From positions 5,195,501-5,259,500 of the forward strand of contig NC_135558.1 of assembly GCF_964340395.1 (NCBI RefSeq): a stretch of 64,000 nucleotides of DNA. The letters run 5' to 3'. Made by a program: the position numbers and the translations under genes. A model generated the notes under the pieces. It was given only the letters and a program-made list of their open reading frames with translations. It made no database searches and had not been told where the DNA came from. Positions 1 to 12,921 of this stretch are shown here, one piece after another. Positions within the stretch are counted from its first letter, which is position 1. Each line of letters starts with the position of its first letter. The stretch comes from Glandiceps talaboti. Its lineage: Eukaryota; Hemichordata; Enteropneusta; Spengelidae.

Positions 1-199
1 AGAACTATAAAATTGTATGATATGTCCATATTGTTATGTGATAGCTGGTTGTGGTGGCATGCCATATTCTATGTGGTATATTGCTGTAGCAAAACAATAA
101 GAGACATCTACACTGTACATGTACAAATGTACCTGTAAAGGCTACACACTCCACACAATTGGCAATGGCAATGGCTAGACCTCCACATATATACACAAC

Positions 200-455
200 A
201 CTGTTAGCACTCCACACATTTTTTACTCTATACTACATTGATGTAGCAGAGCATGCAAGTATTATTTCTATAAACTCCATACACAGTTATTGGTGACACC
301 ACATACATGACACTATACTCTCCATACATTTCTCTATACTACATTGATGTAAATCTATGCACTCCGTACACAGTTATTGGTGGCATACATAACACTACAA
401 CTACAAGCCCTCAATACATCTCTCTACACTACATGTACACTGATATAGCAAACTG
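200..455. repeat. Degenerate tandem repeat, about 90-bp unit, ~3 copies, in WRAP53 intron
   Basis: Three successive blocks repeat the words 'ctccatacacagttattggtg' (split between copies), 'tctctatactacattgatgta' and 'catacatgacacta' with substitutions. The second copy spans about 271-358 and the third about 359-455. The first is partial. The array lies in the intron upstream of the first WRAP53 exon in the window and has no visible coding content. Confidence 0.6.
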
Positions 456-484
456 TGTAAAGCACCACCCTTGACTGTATTTAA

Positions 485-650
485 AGGCCCAATTCTAAGA
501 TTAAACATTAGGTGTGAAAAACAGTTGTCTGACAAAGCTATAGAAAAAGTTGGACTAGAACAAAGAATACACCTATTTAATGCTTATGACTCCACTGATA
601 AGATAATACTAATGTGAGAACCTGGGATTGAAACCCTGGTCTTGAACTGT
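485..650 (+). repeat. Dispersed repeat family B, copy 1 (SINE-like)
   Basis: This stretch shares ordered words with the reverse complement of 15590-15735: 'agttgtctgacaaagct', then 'ggactagaac', then 'aatgtgagaacctgggattg'. A third, shorter copy lies at about 38415-38500. The segment 'gggattgaaaccctgg' resembles a tRNA T-arm or pol III B box, so a tRNA-derived SINE is possible. No A box was identified with confidence. Confidence 0.5.
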
Positions 651-828
651 CTATTATAGTTTGTCTGCAGGCACTGGCTTGGATACTGTATTCATTCCTC
701 AACTTGTAGAAAATGCCAACACCAAAGTCATGTCAATGCATGTTATACACAGAATATGATGCATATTATAGAAAATACATAAATTTACAACCACCGATAA
801 GGTCAGTTGTTTTGTAATGTGTTCTTAG

Positions 829-3800
829 GTCTCCAGACGGTTCCTGTATTCTAACAAACAGTGATGATGATAGATTACGATTGTTTAATTTACCAACTGA
901 AATCTATGAAGGCCAGTACATGGATATTCCAGAAATGACATCGGCATTGACCACTGTAGTTGGTGAACTAGTGTACGACTATACATGGTATCCACTGATG
1001 AATTCTACAGATCCAACAACCTGCAGGTATAGGTCTCCTACCTTCCTTATTTTGTGTTATTTATACCCTCTGTTGTTGTAAAAGTGTGGGTTTTTTTAAA
1101 TTTAATTACACTATCAAAGAAATAACACTGTCACTGTTATGCTTGGAGATTTCTGATGACATAAAGTGACATACTGAGACATTGTAACCATATTGTAAGA
1201 ATGACTTGATAAGTGATGTTGTAGTAAGTGATGTGATATTACAGTGCTGTTGCTAGATTTTGAAAACATTGGTAACAGAGGTGGAAATCTGGTAAAACTT
1301 TCATAGATTTCTATACATTGTACCATGATTTTGTGGGTAACCTTGGTAACAGAGGAAGGAAATCTGATAAAACTTGCATACATTTCTATTTCCTTTACCA
1401 TAATTTGGTGAAATGTTCAATTCATCATAGTGACTGCGAGGATCGACTACAGAGCTCAATATCTGTGACTACTTTTTTACCATGTTCAAGAAGGACAAGG
1501 TATTGCATGGTGTGATATGATATAATATTAAAAACATTACATCATACTTACTAATAGCAATGAGTACACTACTTGTAATTGTTCCAGCTTTGTGAGCAGT
1601 TCTAGGGGTCACCCTATTCAGATGTGGGATGCCTTCACAGGTGAATTACGATGTACATACAGAGCATTTGATCACCTGGTAAGTATAACAACCAATGGAA
1701 TTGTTTGAACCTTACCCGGGAAGTTCAAGGGTTATTGGTACCCAAGCACATAGCTTCTGTTCCTCTTACCACTGCAGTCAGGGTTTGAACCACCCAGAGT
1801 CCATTGGGTTTGATTAAAGATTGTATGTTAGAAGGATGATACTCAGTTTGACCGTACTAAACAATGCTACTTTCCCCTGGCGCTCCAGTAGTCAAAGTAT
1901 AAAAATTGCCCAGTAATGAGGTACCCTTACATACCACCAGTTGAATTGACTTTGTTCATAAAATGTTTTAGTATGTACAATAGCAACATCATCTGTACAC
2001 TTTCTTATCCAAAACAGCAAGTTGTATAAAAAATACTACCCTGTGTTTGAGTGATTTTTTCACATGTGTACATACAGGTATGAAGTCCCACTTTTAGTAT
2101 TGCACTGCAGCACAAATAATAATACCAGTACTGTGCATGTGTACCAATGCAAGTAATCATATAGTCTACACTTTATTTTCATATTTTCATTCTTATCCTT
2201 GAGTAATATGAACATTTTTAATAGAAAAGACAATTACTGCACTAGGTCTTCAGTATGACCCATACTTATACAGTTTTCATGGACTCTTGTAGGATGAAAT
2301 GACAACACCACACTCTGTGGCTTTTAGTTTGGATGGAAACATGATATATAGTGGATTCAACAAGATGATCAGAGTATTTAATACTGATAGACCTGGTAGA
2401 CAGTGTGAGGATAGACCAACACATGGTAAGTATTTAATACTGATAGACCTGGTAGACAGTGTGAGGATAGACCAACACATGGTAAGTATTTAATAGACCT
2501 GGTAGACAGTGTGAGGATAGACCAACACATGGTAAGTATTCAATACTGATAGACCTGGTAGACAGTGTGAGGATAGACCAACACATGGTAAGTATTTAAT
2601 ACTGATAGACCTGGTAGACAGTGTGAGGATAGACCAACACATGGTAAGTATTTAATAGACCTGGTAGACAGAGTGAGGATAGACCAACACATGGTAAGTA
2701 TTTAATAGACCTGGTAGACAGTGTGAGGATAGACCAACACATGGTAAGTATTTAATAGACCTGGTAGACAGTGTGAGGATAGACCATTACATGGTAAGTA
2801 TTTAATAGACCTGGTAGACAGTGTGAGGATAGACCAACACATGGTAAGTATTTAATACTGATAGACCTGGTAGACAGTGTGAGGATAGACCAACACATGG
2901 TAAGTATTTAATACTAGTAGACCTGGTAGACAGTGTGAGGATAGACCAACACATGGTAAGTATTTAATACTAATAGACCTGGTAGACAGTGTGAGGATAG
3001 ACCAACACATGGTAAGTATTTAATAGACCTGGTAGACAGTGTTAGGATAGACCAACACATGATAAGTATATAATACTAGTAGACCTGGTAGACAGTGTGA
3101 GGATAGACCAACACATGGTAAGTATTTAATAGACCTGGTAGACAGTGTTAGGATAGACCAAACACATGGTAAGTATTTAATACTATTAGACCTGGTAGAC
3201 AGTGTGAGGATAGACCAACACATGGTAAGTATTTAATACTGATAGACCTGGTAGACAGTGTGAGGATAGACCAACACATGGTAAGTATTTAATACTGATA
3301 GACCTGGTAGACAGTGTGAGGATAGACCAACACATGGTAAGTATAGAGTTTATATATACTAGTGTAGTGCAACTACAGATAACCTTGTGTATGCATCAGT
3401 TCAGGTAGTACTGGTACTTGTGTAAACTCAGTACTTAAGTTGCAGGGCTTTCTTCATTCTTTATTCAAATAAGAAAAACAACTGTTCATGTGAGTATAGG
3501 GGCCAATTATGACCTGAGTGAGTGAGTAATTGCAAAACAGTTGAATGGACACGTAAGCCCTAAAGAAAAAAAGTTGGACACTTTTCTTTTTAAAAATATA
3601 AAATGAGTAAAAAAACTCAGAACATTTGAAGAATATGAAACTTACAAAAAAAAATCTCCCAAGGGAGTGGTACCAGTCTAGTACATATATTATTGTAGTT
3701 ACATGAGGAATGTCTACATAATGATGGCTATTTTCATTCCACACAGGATTCACAATATAAAAAGATCATTTGTAAATAGCTTATTATGTATTCTATAATC

Positions 3801-4180
3801 TTGTTTCAGTAAAGAAGATGGGGCAAGCCGGCATCATATCCTGTATTGCTATGAATCCCCAGCAAACAGATATGTACGCAGCAGGCTCATTCTCCAAGTC
3901 AGGTAAAACTTATGAAAACTTTCATTGGTATTATACCATCAATATATTATTGAAGAAATGTTGAATAACTGGAAGCCATCTACAGTATTTCTTTGGTTGT
4001 GATTTTATCTTCTACTCTATTCAAAAGATGTAATGTTTATGTGAGGTATTGTAGTTGGATATTCAGCATACTGTGCAGTGTCCTAAAGTTACAGTCTATG
4101 CGACAAAGTAAGACCATTTTGTAGTTTTGTTGTTACACCATATTTACCTAAATCCATGAATAGAACATCCATACACAAAC

Positions 4181-4212
<32 letters not shown>

Positions 4213-7200
4213 ATCTAAAATATCAAACACCTTTGGCTTTATGATGTACATTAGTCATGTTCATTTTGATAATATCAATGTTGGTAATACTCAACAAAGA
4301 AACAAATTATAATGACAATCGACTGACAGTTTCTTTACTTGGTTTAATCTCTTTTATTACACCTCAACATTCTTACATACACAAGCTGTCATTGGTCAGA
4401 ATTGAATCACGTGACCTTCTTTAAACAGACTATTGCCCTCAGTAATTTTGCCTACACATGCAGAGACTATTGCCTGGCACTATTGCATGCTGGAATGATA
4501 TCAATCATTGCACATCTGTTCTGCGCATGTTTTCCAGTGTTGCACACTCGAGATGACAAGGTCACTACAGTGAGACACACAAGCTAGTATTTCTTGCAGA
4601 AATTTGAATAAAGATAATTACAAATGAGCTGTGGGGATCGACACTTGACCGCCTACAAATAATGCCATGTCAACATTCAATGGTTGTCTGCAAATATAAT
4701 TTGGAAATACACCATGAAAGGGAAACTTTTCTATTGATGACGAATGGTGATGAATGATAAGTGAACATATGAATAAGTCAACAGTGTAATAAAATTGATA
4801 GCAAATGCACTCTGGCAATATCACAATTTAATGCCTGTCCTCAGGCTGGCATGCTTTTACCAAACCTTTGATGATGCCCTTGCCGAATATTTAAATTTTG
4901 AGATGTGTTACTACATATATACATTCTGTATTTTGTCTTACAGTTGGTGTATACAGTGAGAAAGCAGCCAAAAATAAGATAGTTTATCTTTTACAAGGCC
5001 ATCAAGGTGGTGTTACACATCTTAAGTTTTCACCAGATGGTAATCTGCTGTACAGTGGTGGTAGAAAGGTAGGTTCAGTGTTAATGATGTACATGTACAT
5101 AATGACTTCATTTGAATAGTTGTATAATCTGGGATAATGTATATGTTGTTTTCTTTTGAAGCTAATCAATTTATGTCATTTCCCACCTGGTAATCAATCA
5201 ATCAATCATCAAATTTAGAAAGTTCTAACTCGAGAGCACTGTTCCATGAAGCAACCAATTGTATAGAGAACTAAACTGCCGAACACTGTCCTGTTGAATT
5301 ACACTGAATTGTTTGACCAATCTGTCTTGTTGATTAAACTATTGTGACTTCAGTTTTATCTACAAGTAATCTCGGCCTGAGGTCTGATGAATTGTCAGGT
5401 GTACATGTACATCCTCTAATAATAGTGTCCATAAAAATGAGCCTAGCAGAGTCACAAATCCAGTCTGTAGATAGACTAGCTACTGGTCTGACAGTTGTCA
5501 ATTGGAGATAGTCTTATCATAGTTTCTGTTGAAAGTAGTACAGATTTCATAGTTAAAAATTAACATAGCAGTCACGAATTGCTAGTAGTGACACTCAGAT
5601 AAGGTCTGACGGATGTCAATTGAAGGTAGGCTAATAATAGTTTCTATAAAAACAACCCTAGTTGAGCGAGATGATAAAATTTAACACTGTTGGTAAGATT
5701 TTTGTTGAGCCAGGCAACATTTTGTTTCAGGTTTTGTGATATTAACTGTACATCATTTGTTCATCTCCTTTTATTCCTCCAAGGTCAGTTGTTCGTCAGT
5801 ATTTTACAAAGACAACCCCTTAAACCTGCATAAACTGTATTTTGAATATTATTTTGTCAATTAGACAACCAACAATTTATTCACTGAAACTTGTTAAAAT
5901 ACAAATAATTAGACAGTGTACATGTTAACTAGAGGTCAGTTGTAGCCATAAGTAGCAGAGTAACAGGTTGAAATAGTAATTACATTTCGGCACTGATTTT
6001 TGGGTGCGGACCTAAAAGTCAATTTGATTGGATTTATCACACCATACTATGTGTACAGTGACACAAATGCATTTTCTCACATGTGATTCATTACTGTGCA
6101 ATACAAGTAATTCATTATAGCTTAAAAACAGTTTTAAAAAAAATGTTTCAGGTGCAGCTAGTTTTGTTTTAAGGGATAAGGATAATAGTGATAATTTATT
6201 CCGAACAATACATACGGTAATTACAAATTACAAATACATTTACCAGATAAAATATGTGTCATTAGCTAACGGGAAAGGGGAATGGAAACAGTTGTCTTGT
6301 AACTAATCTTGTCCAACCCCTATAGACAGGGACACATTTCAGTGGGCATCAACACATCACTCAGCCGAGAATTCATTTATAAATCATTCTCACATACATT
6401 CAGTTACAAAATATCTGTGAATGGTGATGTCATTTTTATTAACAATGTACATTTTACAGGATCCAGAAATTTTGTGTTGGGATTTGAGAAACCCAGGTGT
6501 AGTGCTTTACAAGATGGTACGGAATGCTGATACCAACCAAAGAATGTACTTTGATATTGACAGGTAAGTTGTGTATCAATAATATACAGGTTGCCAATGT
6601 TGATTATATAGAGAGTACCAAATTTATGTTTATTTTATTCTTACAAGTACTTACCGGTCCTCTTCTGACTGTAGGCCTTGCTGGGCCTCTAATGTCAGCC
6701 CTGTTTGATTTTGTTTAGGAGTGGGTTTATCTTCATAGAAGTTAAATTTTAAAGGGTTGATCCTTCCATCGTCTTTTCAAATGTCTGAATTGTTGTTGCT
6801 GTGACAACGGCGTTAGGTAGACTATTCCATATCCTGTACCATTGATTACTTGCATTGGTGCACTTGCATACAAGGGGTATTTCTGCTGCAGTGCATTGAT
6901 GATTATAGATAAGGTTCAAATGTCACTGCAGGTTGGTAAGTCTACTATAAGCAGAAGGTATGTGTGAAAAAAACTTGCATCAAATTTCCATACCATGTAT
7001 TAAAAGGGCTCTTTGCCATGATAAAACACCTTAGGAAGTTAGGTAGATTTTATTCTCCATAGATTAGTAAAATAATTAACTTGATGTATACTCCTAATGT
7101 GTGATTGATTACTGCTTTGTTTGGTTATCAGCACTGGACAATTCATTGTATCTGGCAATGATAATGGCAGTCTAACAGTGTGGGACACTCATGTATCTCC

Positions 7201-7873
7201 CACTACTGATAACACAAATGACAATGAACCAACTCTTCAGCCAGTGTTAACCTATGTGGCTCACTATGATAGTGTTAATGGAGTCAGGTAAGGCATTGTC
7301 TCAAGTTTCAGATTGTTAAATTAGCTCAGAAAGTAAAATTTGTGAACTTGGTACCTCAAGGGGACAGATTTTGTCTAAAATTAATTACTTGGTTTATTTT
7401 TGCCATTTCCTTACTGATTGTATCCCCATCCAACCAGACCTATCAACACATTCCCACATTGCCGGTATACCAACAAAAACATGCTGCACTATCTCTCACC
7501 ATTCCTAACCATCATAAATAATAAGAAATAATAAGTTCCTTGGTTTGAATTAAGATGGATGTTTTGAAAATATGCAGTACTAGATTGAGTTTCAATGCTA
7601 TGAACAAATCATTGATTGCTCAACAAATAAATCACGTTTTTATTTACTCTATGTTAATAAATGTAAAACCCTGAATCACAATCTTTGTTTATAATTTGTC
7701 TGTTTTATAGCCTCCATCATACACTTCCCCTCATGGCAACTGTATCTGGACAACGGAAATTTCCTGTTCCTATGGCAACAGATAGTGATAATGATGATGA
7801 AATGACTACAGATAAGATTGAGACAGATAATTCTTTGAGACTGTGGGCATGTATGAGAACCAGTGGAGATTGA
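829..7873 (+). CDS. WRAP53: WRAP53 / TCAB1 telomerase Cajal body protein 1, 3' eight coding exons (5' part outside window)
   Basis: WD40 protein that binds the CAB box of scaRNAs and telomerase RNA and brings them to Cajal bodies. Exons read as 829-1026, 1588-1678, 2293-2425, 3810-3902, 4944-5068, 6460-6563, 7132-7287 and 7711-7873 (TGA). All junctions are AG/GT and join in one frame, giving 353 residues; human WRAP53 has about 548, so the N-terminal third is upstream of the window. The recognisable order is [19 protein letters not shown], then [68 protein letters not shown] and the family-specific tail [20 protein letters not shown]. The C-terminus is shorter and more acidic than the human one. 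The third exon's 3' end and donor seed a large minisatellite. Product identity is very secure; exon borders are by eye. Confidence 0.93.
2372..3345 (+). repeat. Minisatellite of ~49-56 bp units copying an exon 3' end plus its 5' splice site
   Basis: About 18 head-to-tail copies of a unit reading 'gacctggtagacagtgtgag', 'gatagaccaacacatg' and then 'gtaagtatttaata'. The first copy is the genuine 3' end of the WRAP53 exon 2293-2425 with its donor; every later copy is intronic. Units come in a shorter form and a longer form with an added 'ctgatag'-type segment. One copy has a mutated donor (gataag, near 3060) and one has 'ccattac' for 'ccaacac' (near 2785). No CRISPR-like spacers are present. Confidence 0.95.
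4182..4210. repeat. (CTGT)n microsatellite
   Basis: About seven CTGT units in a WRAP53 intron. It is the same tetranucleotide family, on the opposite strand, as the GACA arrays at 16051 and 20413. Confidence 0.9.
5865..6165 (+). repeat. Dispersed repeat family C, copy 1
   Basis: About 300 bp collinear with 30205-30525. Shared words include 'aattagaca', 'acatgtt', 'aacaggtt', 'tgggtgcggacc', 'ggatttat', 'agtatgtgtacag' or its close variant, and 'tgcagctagt'. A third partial copy is at 56700-56895. No coding capacity or clear terminal inverted repeat is visible; it is probably a non-autonomous transposon of unknown class. Confidence 0.55.
6690..6990 (-). mobile_element. Relic of a non-LTR retrotransposon ORF2 C-terminus
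   Basis: On the minus strand an open segment reads [19 protein letters not shown] then [20 protein letters not shown]. The 'IWNSLP..VV.A.TIQTF' pattern is typical of the extreme C-terminus of CR1/RTE-type LINE polyproteins. It ends at a stop soon afterwards, and stop codons upstream show it is a dead 5'-truncated copy. It lies in the WRAP53 intron between 6564 and 7131. Subclass assignment is inference. Confidence 0.55.
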
Positions 7874-9590
7874 GCTGAAGTGAGGCAAGTACTATCTAGT
7901 GTCAGTGTGAATGAGTAAAACCATCAAAATATAAACAGTTTACATTATGTACTTTGTTAATTTCCCACCAAAAGCAACATCTTAAAAAAGGACAGAGAGA
8001 GCATTCCTTTTCACCTTTCTTCCTCTAACATAACCCACATCCCTAAAATGACTTAAGCATCTTTACCCCATACATCTAATTCATACCATTCTATGTGATT
8101 TAAAGAATTGTAACTTTAATTATATCCCTGTCTTTCCAAACATGAATGTAAGCAAAATTTACACAAAATGTACAGTACTTTTAGCTGTTGAACACGGCAT
8201 TCAGTTCTGTAACGTGATTAGCACAACCAAGAAGGGTCCGCTGAAATTGACTATGTTGTTAAACTAAATTCATGAATACCCTTTAAATCTTCCACAGAAG
8301 ATGAGACATAGGTTTGAGGATGTGTACATCATGAAGTTTTTTTATCAAATTGTTATAACCAAATGCAAAATCCACAATTAGGATAATATGTACAACTGCC
8401 GACATCAGACTGTGGATGAGTTGAACCTGTTACAAACAGGGAAAGTAAACAAAATGAATTGGATTAATAACACTTGGTGTCGCAGTTGTACGGTTAGTAT
8501 CATGTGTGTAAGTTTTTGAACTCAACTGTTTATCATGCAAGTATTCCAAGGCATACAGCTTTACAAAGTGTCTAACATTTTCCGTTTCTTTTTTTTATTT
8601 AGTGTGAAACTGTACTTATGTACTGTTGGCCATATGATACTTATTAACAGGAGTAGTTCATGGTATCAATGATACAGCAGGTGACAGCATCTCTGGTTCA
8701 CACTAGAAATCTGTTGAGTCGTAGAAAGCAGTATAATGATGAGTTGTCAGCCACCACACATAACACAATCCTGTGAATTTGAAAAGAGACCGAATGTTAC
8801 AGTTGCACTGAGAATTGCTGTAGTGTATAGAAAATACATACCTTTTGAGCAAATAATGCCTACTTTCTCCAATTTAAGCTATAAGGAAAATGCAGAGCTT
8901 TCAAAGATGTGTACCAGAGGTACATCTCGTTCCTCAGATTTCAGGGAATCAAGTGAAATGAAAGTGAGACCTTCCTAGAAAATAATGAAAAGTAGTTCCA
9001 CTACTCCCAAGGATGATTGTCACCTGACATGACCATACCCTGGATTCAGTAGCACAAATCTTCTCTGTCGTTGATAGCGTCTAGTCTTTCTGTGATGATG
9101 TAACTCACAATTAGACAAGTCAACAGGTTACAACATAAACGATGTCTCACGCAATGTATATAGAGGAGAATGGACAATATTCATTTTATTCAATTCATTT
9201 ACCATTTTTACTCTTTTTCAAAACTTTTACAAATCATGTTAGACTTGCCATGCAATGATGATAAATAATAATAATATGACTTTCCACGTGCACTCATAAA
9301 AAGAGGTGAATAAAATTGAAAACTAAAGATTGGAAAGAAAACAACAATTGAATAAAACGTAGCAAAGAAAATGCAAGTGAAAAGTAAAAACAAAAGATAA
9401 GCTTTTACAGTGCTTTGTAATTATAAGGTACCTCACTGCTACAGATTACTGCCTTAGATTACACTTATGTATCACATGAAATCTTTTTATTTTAATAAAA
9501 TTTGGAATTTTAACAAACTACCATGTTTGTCCTGCCATTGATTAATTATCATAGTAATAATGTCAAATTTTACACAGAAGTGTAAATTAC
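7874..9590. other. WRAP53 3' flank, no gene recognised
   Basis: AT-rich sequence after the WRAP53 stop that probably includes its 3' UTR. Candidate AATAAA-like words occur (for example 'taataaaatt' near 9494), but none can be chosen on sequence alone. Open frames here are short and show no recognisable motif. Confidence 0.4.
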
Positions 9591-9604
9591 CACACTATCC
9601 AAAA

Positions 9605-9800
9605 TGCATTACAATAATTATTCCTGGCACAGATCTAGAGTATGCATCACTTTTTCAACACCCTTGGTACCATACAATCCATTGCAATCTCTGTCAATTT
9701 GTAGGATGAAAACATTCATATAGTAACCTCTATCCTACCAGGTCCCCAATGAAACAGCTGGGTCGACAATCATGGTTCAAGTCTTGCCCAAGGATTCAGA
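9605..9800 (-). mobile_element. Deu-type SINE copy (reverse orientation)
   Basis: The reverse complement contains 'ccttgggcaagacttgaacc', 'cgacccagctgtttcattgg', 'ggacctggtaggat' and 'tgcaatggattgtatgg', in the same order as the copy at 17465-17715. This order and wording match the conserved central domain of DeuSINE elements. The tRNA-like head is not recognisable here. The family name is from memory. Confidence 0.65.
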
Positions 9801-10454
9801 CAACCATTCAGAAAAGTGACACCAATTTTTGTAGTATTTTGATGAAACATGTTCATAGAACTAGATGAGAAATTGTTCGGTATAGAATGATTTGATATCT
9901 AATTTGTATGTTCACTATGTATTTCTTTTCCGATGAATTTTTGATGTTGAATGGACACTACTACACAAGTAGAGGTGCTTGTCACCTGTTCATCCATTCC
10001 ATTTACACACTGTCTTTTATTGTTTTGTTTTTTATATTTCTAATATTTGTTAGTCACCAGTGTTTTGGTATATGCATGGTCTTCCTGTCTTGATATAGTC
10101 CATTGTTATTTTGTTTTTATTACTGTGTAATTTCTCGTCTACTGTGTGATGAAGAGTAATAAATATAAATATAAATAAATAAAAATGGTTTTGTAGGAAA
10201 TTGATAAAATCAGAAGTACAAAGAACAGAGCTTCAATGTTGATATATAGATACCCATGAACGTATGGAGTTTGTTCACATCTGTAAAAAATATAGCTATG
10301 GGCTATTAAAGGGAATGTCACTCCAGGAAATAGACATTTTCAGAAACTATGGGTTGTGGAGAGTCATTTCAGGATAATACATCACCTACAATTATTTGCA
10401 ATTTCAGAGAAACATCAAGTTGGTCTTGTTTTTTCATACGATATCTGCTGTTGG

Positions 10455-10545
10455 CCACATTTATTTATTTATTTATTTAAACTTTATTACGGACCCATAG
10501 TCCAGAGAAGAACAAAAACATACCACAAGACAGCTTAATTTTTAC
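10455..10545 (-). mobile_element. Probable LINE 3'-end fragment with TTTA microsatellite tail
   Basis: 'tttatttatttatttaaa' followed by 'ctttattacggacccatag' reads on the minus strand as unique sequence, an 'ataaagt' word, then a TAAA-type tail. The same architecture recurs at 14613-14700, 35364-35560, 47218-47300 and 48984-49080. This is how 5'-truncated CR1/L2-like insertions look; no coding portion is present. Confidence 0.4.
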
Positions 10546-11347
10546 ATTGCCTCATGGGAGTTAGTGGAAATAATTATGCATGGTTGTCTGTATGTCCTGG
10601 AATAGTTTGCCGACTGTCAAATACTGAAGAAAGAAAACACTCTAAGAGTACAAGAAGCTCTATTTCTTATGAAATTTTATCTACTCAAAATGATATACTG
10701 GTAGATGTATGCAACATAGTGTGGCATGGAAGAACGGAAAAAATATGGCAAATATCAAAATATCGGTAAGTACCACCATGTGTCTATAGAAATCAAATCT
10801 CCCCTACCAGCTGAAGTCCATGACAACCTATTTTAGTTCTATTAAAAGAAATGTTGTAATCGTTGTCTATACGTAAATGAAATAAGGGATTAACCACACC
10901 TTGTCATTCACCACCTTTATAGTTTGCCATACATTGAATAACTGTAACAGTCCCTCTACCATGTGAACGGGGGACTGGTTGAACGTGTTGCATCAACGGG
11001 CCGGGGGGGGGGGGGTAATTGGAGACAGGTGTACCCCAGATGGTTCCATTTATGACGACAGTGTTTTATATTAAAGTATTTGCATCATGTGGGAATTGAA
11101 GGGGATTTCCCCATTCATAAATTTGCTGACACGACAGAAAGTGTGGTCAGTGTACGGTATACCTACCTTTCGGCTGCAGTTTGGGCTCTTCAGTAAACAG
11201 TAAGTACATAAATAAGCCTGTCAAATTATTCACATAATTCGTTGACTCACAGTGCAACATTACAGGAGATGAAAGTATCAACAACAGTTAGTACAACTCG
11301 CTGCATATACGTACAACAATGTGGTGACTGGATAGTTCTGATAGTAT

Positions 11348-11436
11348 TTCCTTCGCATATTGTCGTTTTTTCGAATTTTTTTTGTTCCGGGAGTGAGCGC
11401 CTTGCTCCAGGAACAACAAAACGACAATACGAAGGA
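11348..11436. repeat. Imperfect ~89-bp inverted repeat (hairpin)
   Basis: The left arm 'ccttcgcatattgtcgtttt' pairs with the right arm 'aaaacgacaatacgaagg'; the inner blocks 'gttcc' and 'ggaac' also pair. Loop and bulges include a T-rich stretch on one side. It may be a small foldback element. No flanking target duplication was confirmed. Confidence 0.6.
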
Positions 11437-12887
11437 TATATACAGCAAGCGACCTGTATTTCTTCATCTCATTTTAATCAGATTGGTGTACATGCAGCGC
11501 AGTAATTTATTGTTGCCGTCTCGGTGAATAGGTAGGCTTGCGTTGAATACCTGCCACATCAGGACACATACTAGTCAATCAAAATGAAAGTAAGGGATTC
11601 TTTGAAGACAGGGTGAATTATTAGAGGTAGATAACATGCCTGAATATGAAACAAACAGCACACGTAAGCTTACAAGTTCCTGTGCCTGGTAAATACTTCT
11701 GAATCAGTGTTGTGTATCCTACTGGTACTAGTACTGTGATAGAAAGTGTTTCTATGTTACATCTATAACGTGTCCAACATGTCCACAATATGAACGAATC
11801 CACTCCCAGAAGAAGAAGAAATGAACACAATAAAAGGAAAGTAACTGTAGTGTAGAATAATGTTGGTAACTTCGCATGCCGCAGACTAAACATCAATGCA
11901 TGCCTTCTATGACATTATAATTTGTCTCCTGGCATTGTTAGAGCAGTTGATTGCATAGTAGCAAGTTTAATTCTGTACATTTTTGACACATATAATAAAT
12001 TACGTCATGAGATCGTTTATAAATATTCTTTATAAATACCTGGTTTGAGTTCAGCCAATTGCAAGTGGTGGTTAAATACACTTCAGTAAGCAGAATTCTG
12101 TGAGTGCCTTGTAATGTGCGGAAAAATGACACCCAAAATAACCTATAAACTCAGCTTGTTGGTATACTTTTCCCTTGCAATTTATACTAGGGCATGAAAC
12201 CATCCATATACACGGTTCACATAATAAAAGGAGATACACAATCACAAGATAAGATAAAAGAGGCGCATTGATTGAGGTTGTTAGTTGTCTTGGGGGTCCT
12301 GGCCTTCAAAATGCGGTGGGATCTTACTACAGAAAAGTTCCTTGTCTCTGTTGGGATTCGAACCCAGGACCTCCTGAACATGTTTTTTTTCATTGAAATG
12401 TTTGAACAGGGGAGGTTCTACTCCTCTCTACTGGTTATTGTATAGGTCGACTTGATTCCAACCATATTCTATTCCCCAAATGGATTGGATGCGTGCTTAG
12501 TTGATCAGATATATTTCTCCATGGCCTACCAGGCAGGTATTACAGTTCGGTCATATTTTAGAGAAAAGAAATCGAGGGAGGGTTACTTTTTAGCATGATA
12601 TAACTGACTAAGGAGAGGGTCACATTTTATGCCACAGACTGGGCTTGATCCCCCCCCCCGTCTAATTACTGAAGGCTCCCTAACTCAACAAAAACAATGT
12701 TGTAGGAAATGTATTCACGTATATTAAAGCTTATTTAGAAAATAAAGTTAGCACCATGAGTGAATTGTATTTTATAGTTCTTCACGTAGCAATAATGAGT
12801 ATGTATACAACTTTTAAAAGTTTCTTTCGTTTTTTAAAATGGTGATATGAAATGTATGATATATCGTGCATATTGGATAGGGTTATG

Positions 12888-12921
12888 CCATGGATGTATC
12901 GCCCCTATTATACATCCATGG
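12888..12921. repeat. Perfect 12-bp inverted repeat with 10-nt loop
   Basis: 'ccatggatgtat' and 'atacatccatgg' are exact reverse complements separated by 10 bases. It lies in gene-free sequence, so a role as terminator or structured RNA cannot be inferred. Confidence 0.75.

Noticed and set aside
2372-3345. CRISPR-like direct-repeat array
   Set aside because: There are no variable spacers; the whole unit repeats, and its first copy is an exon end with a donor. The context is a eukaryotic gene.
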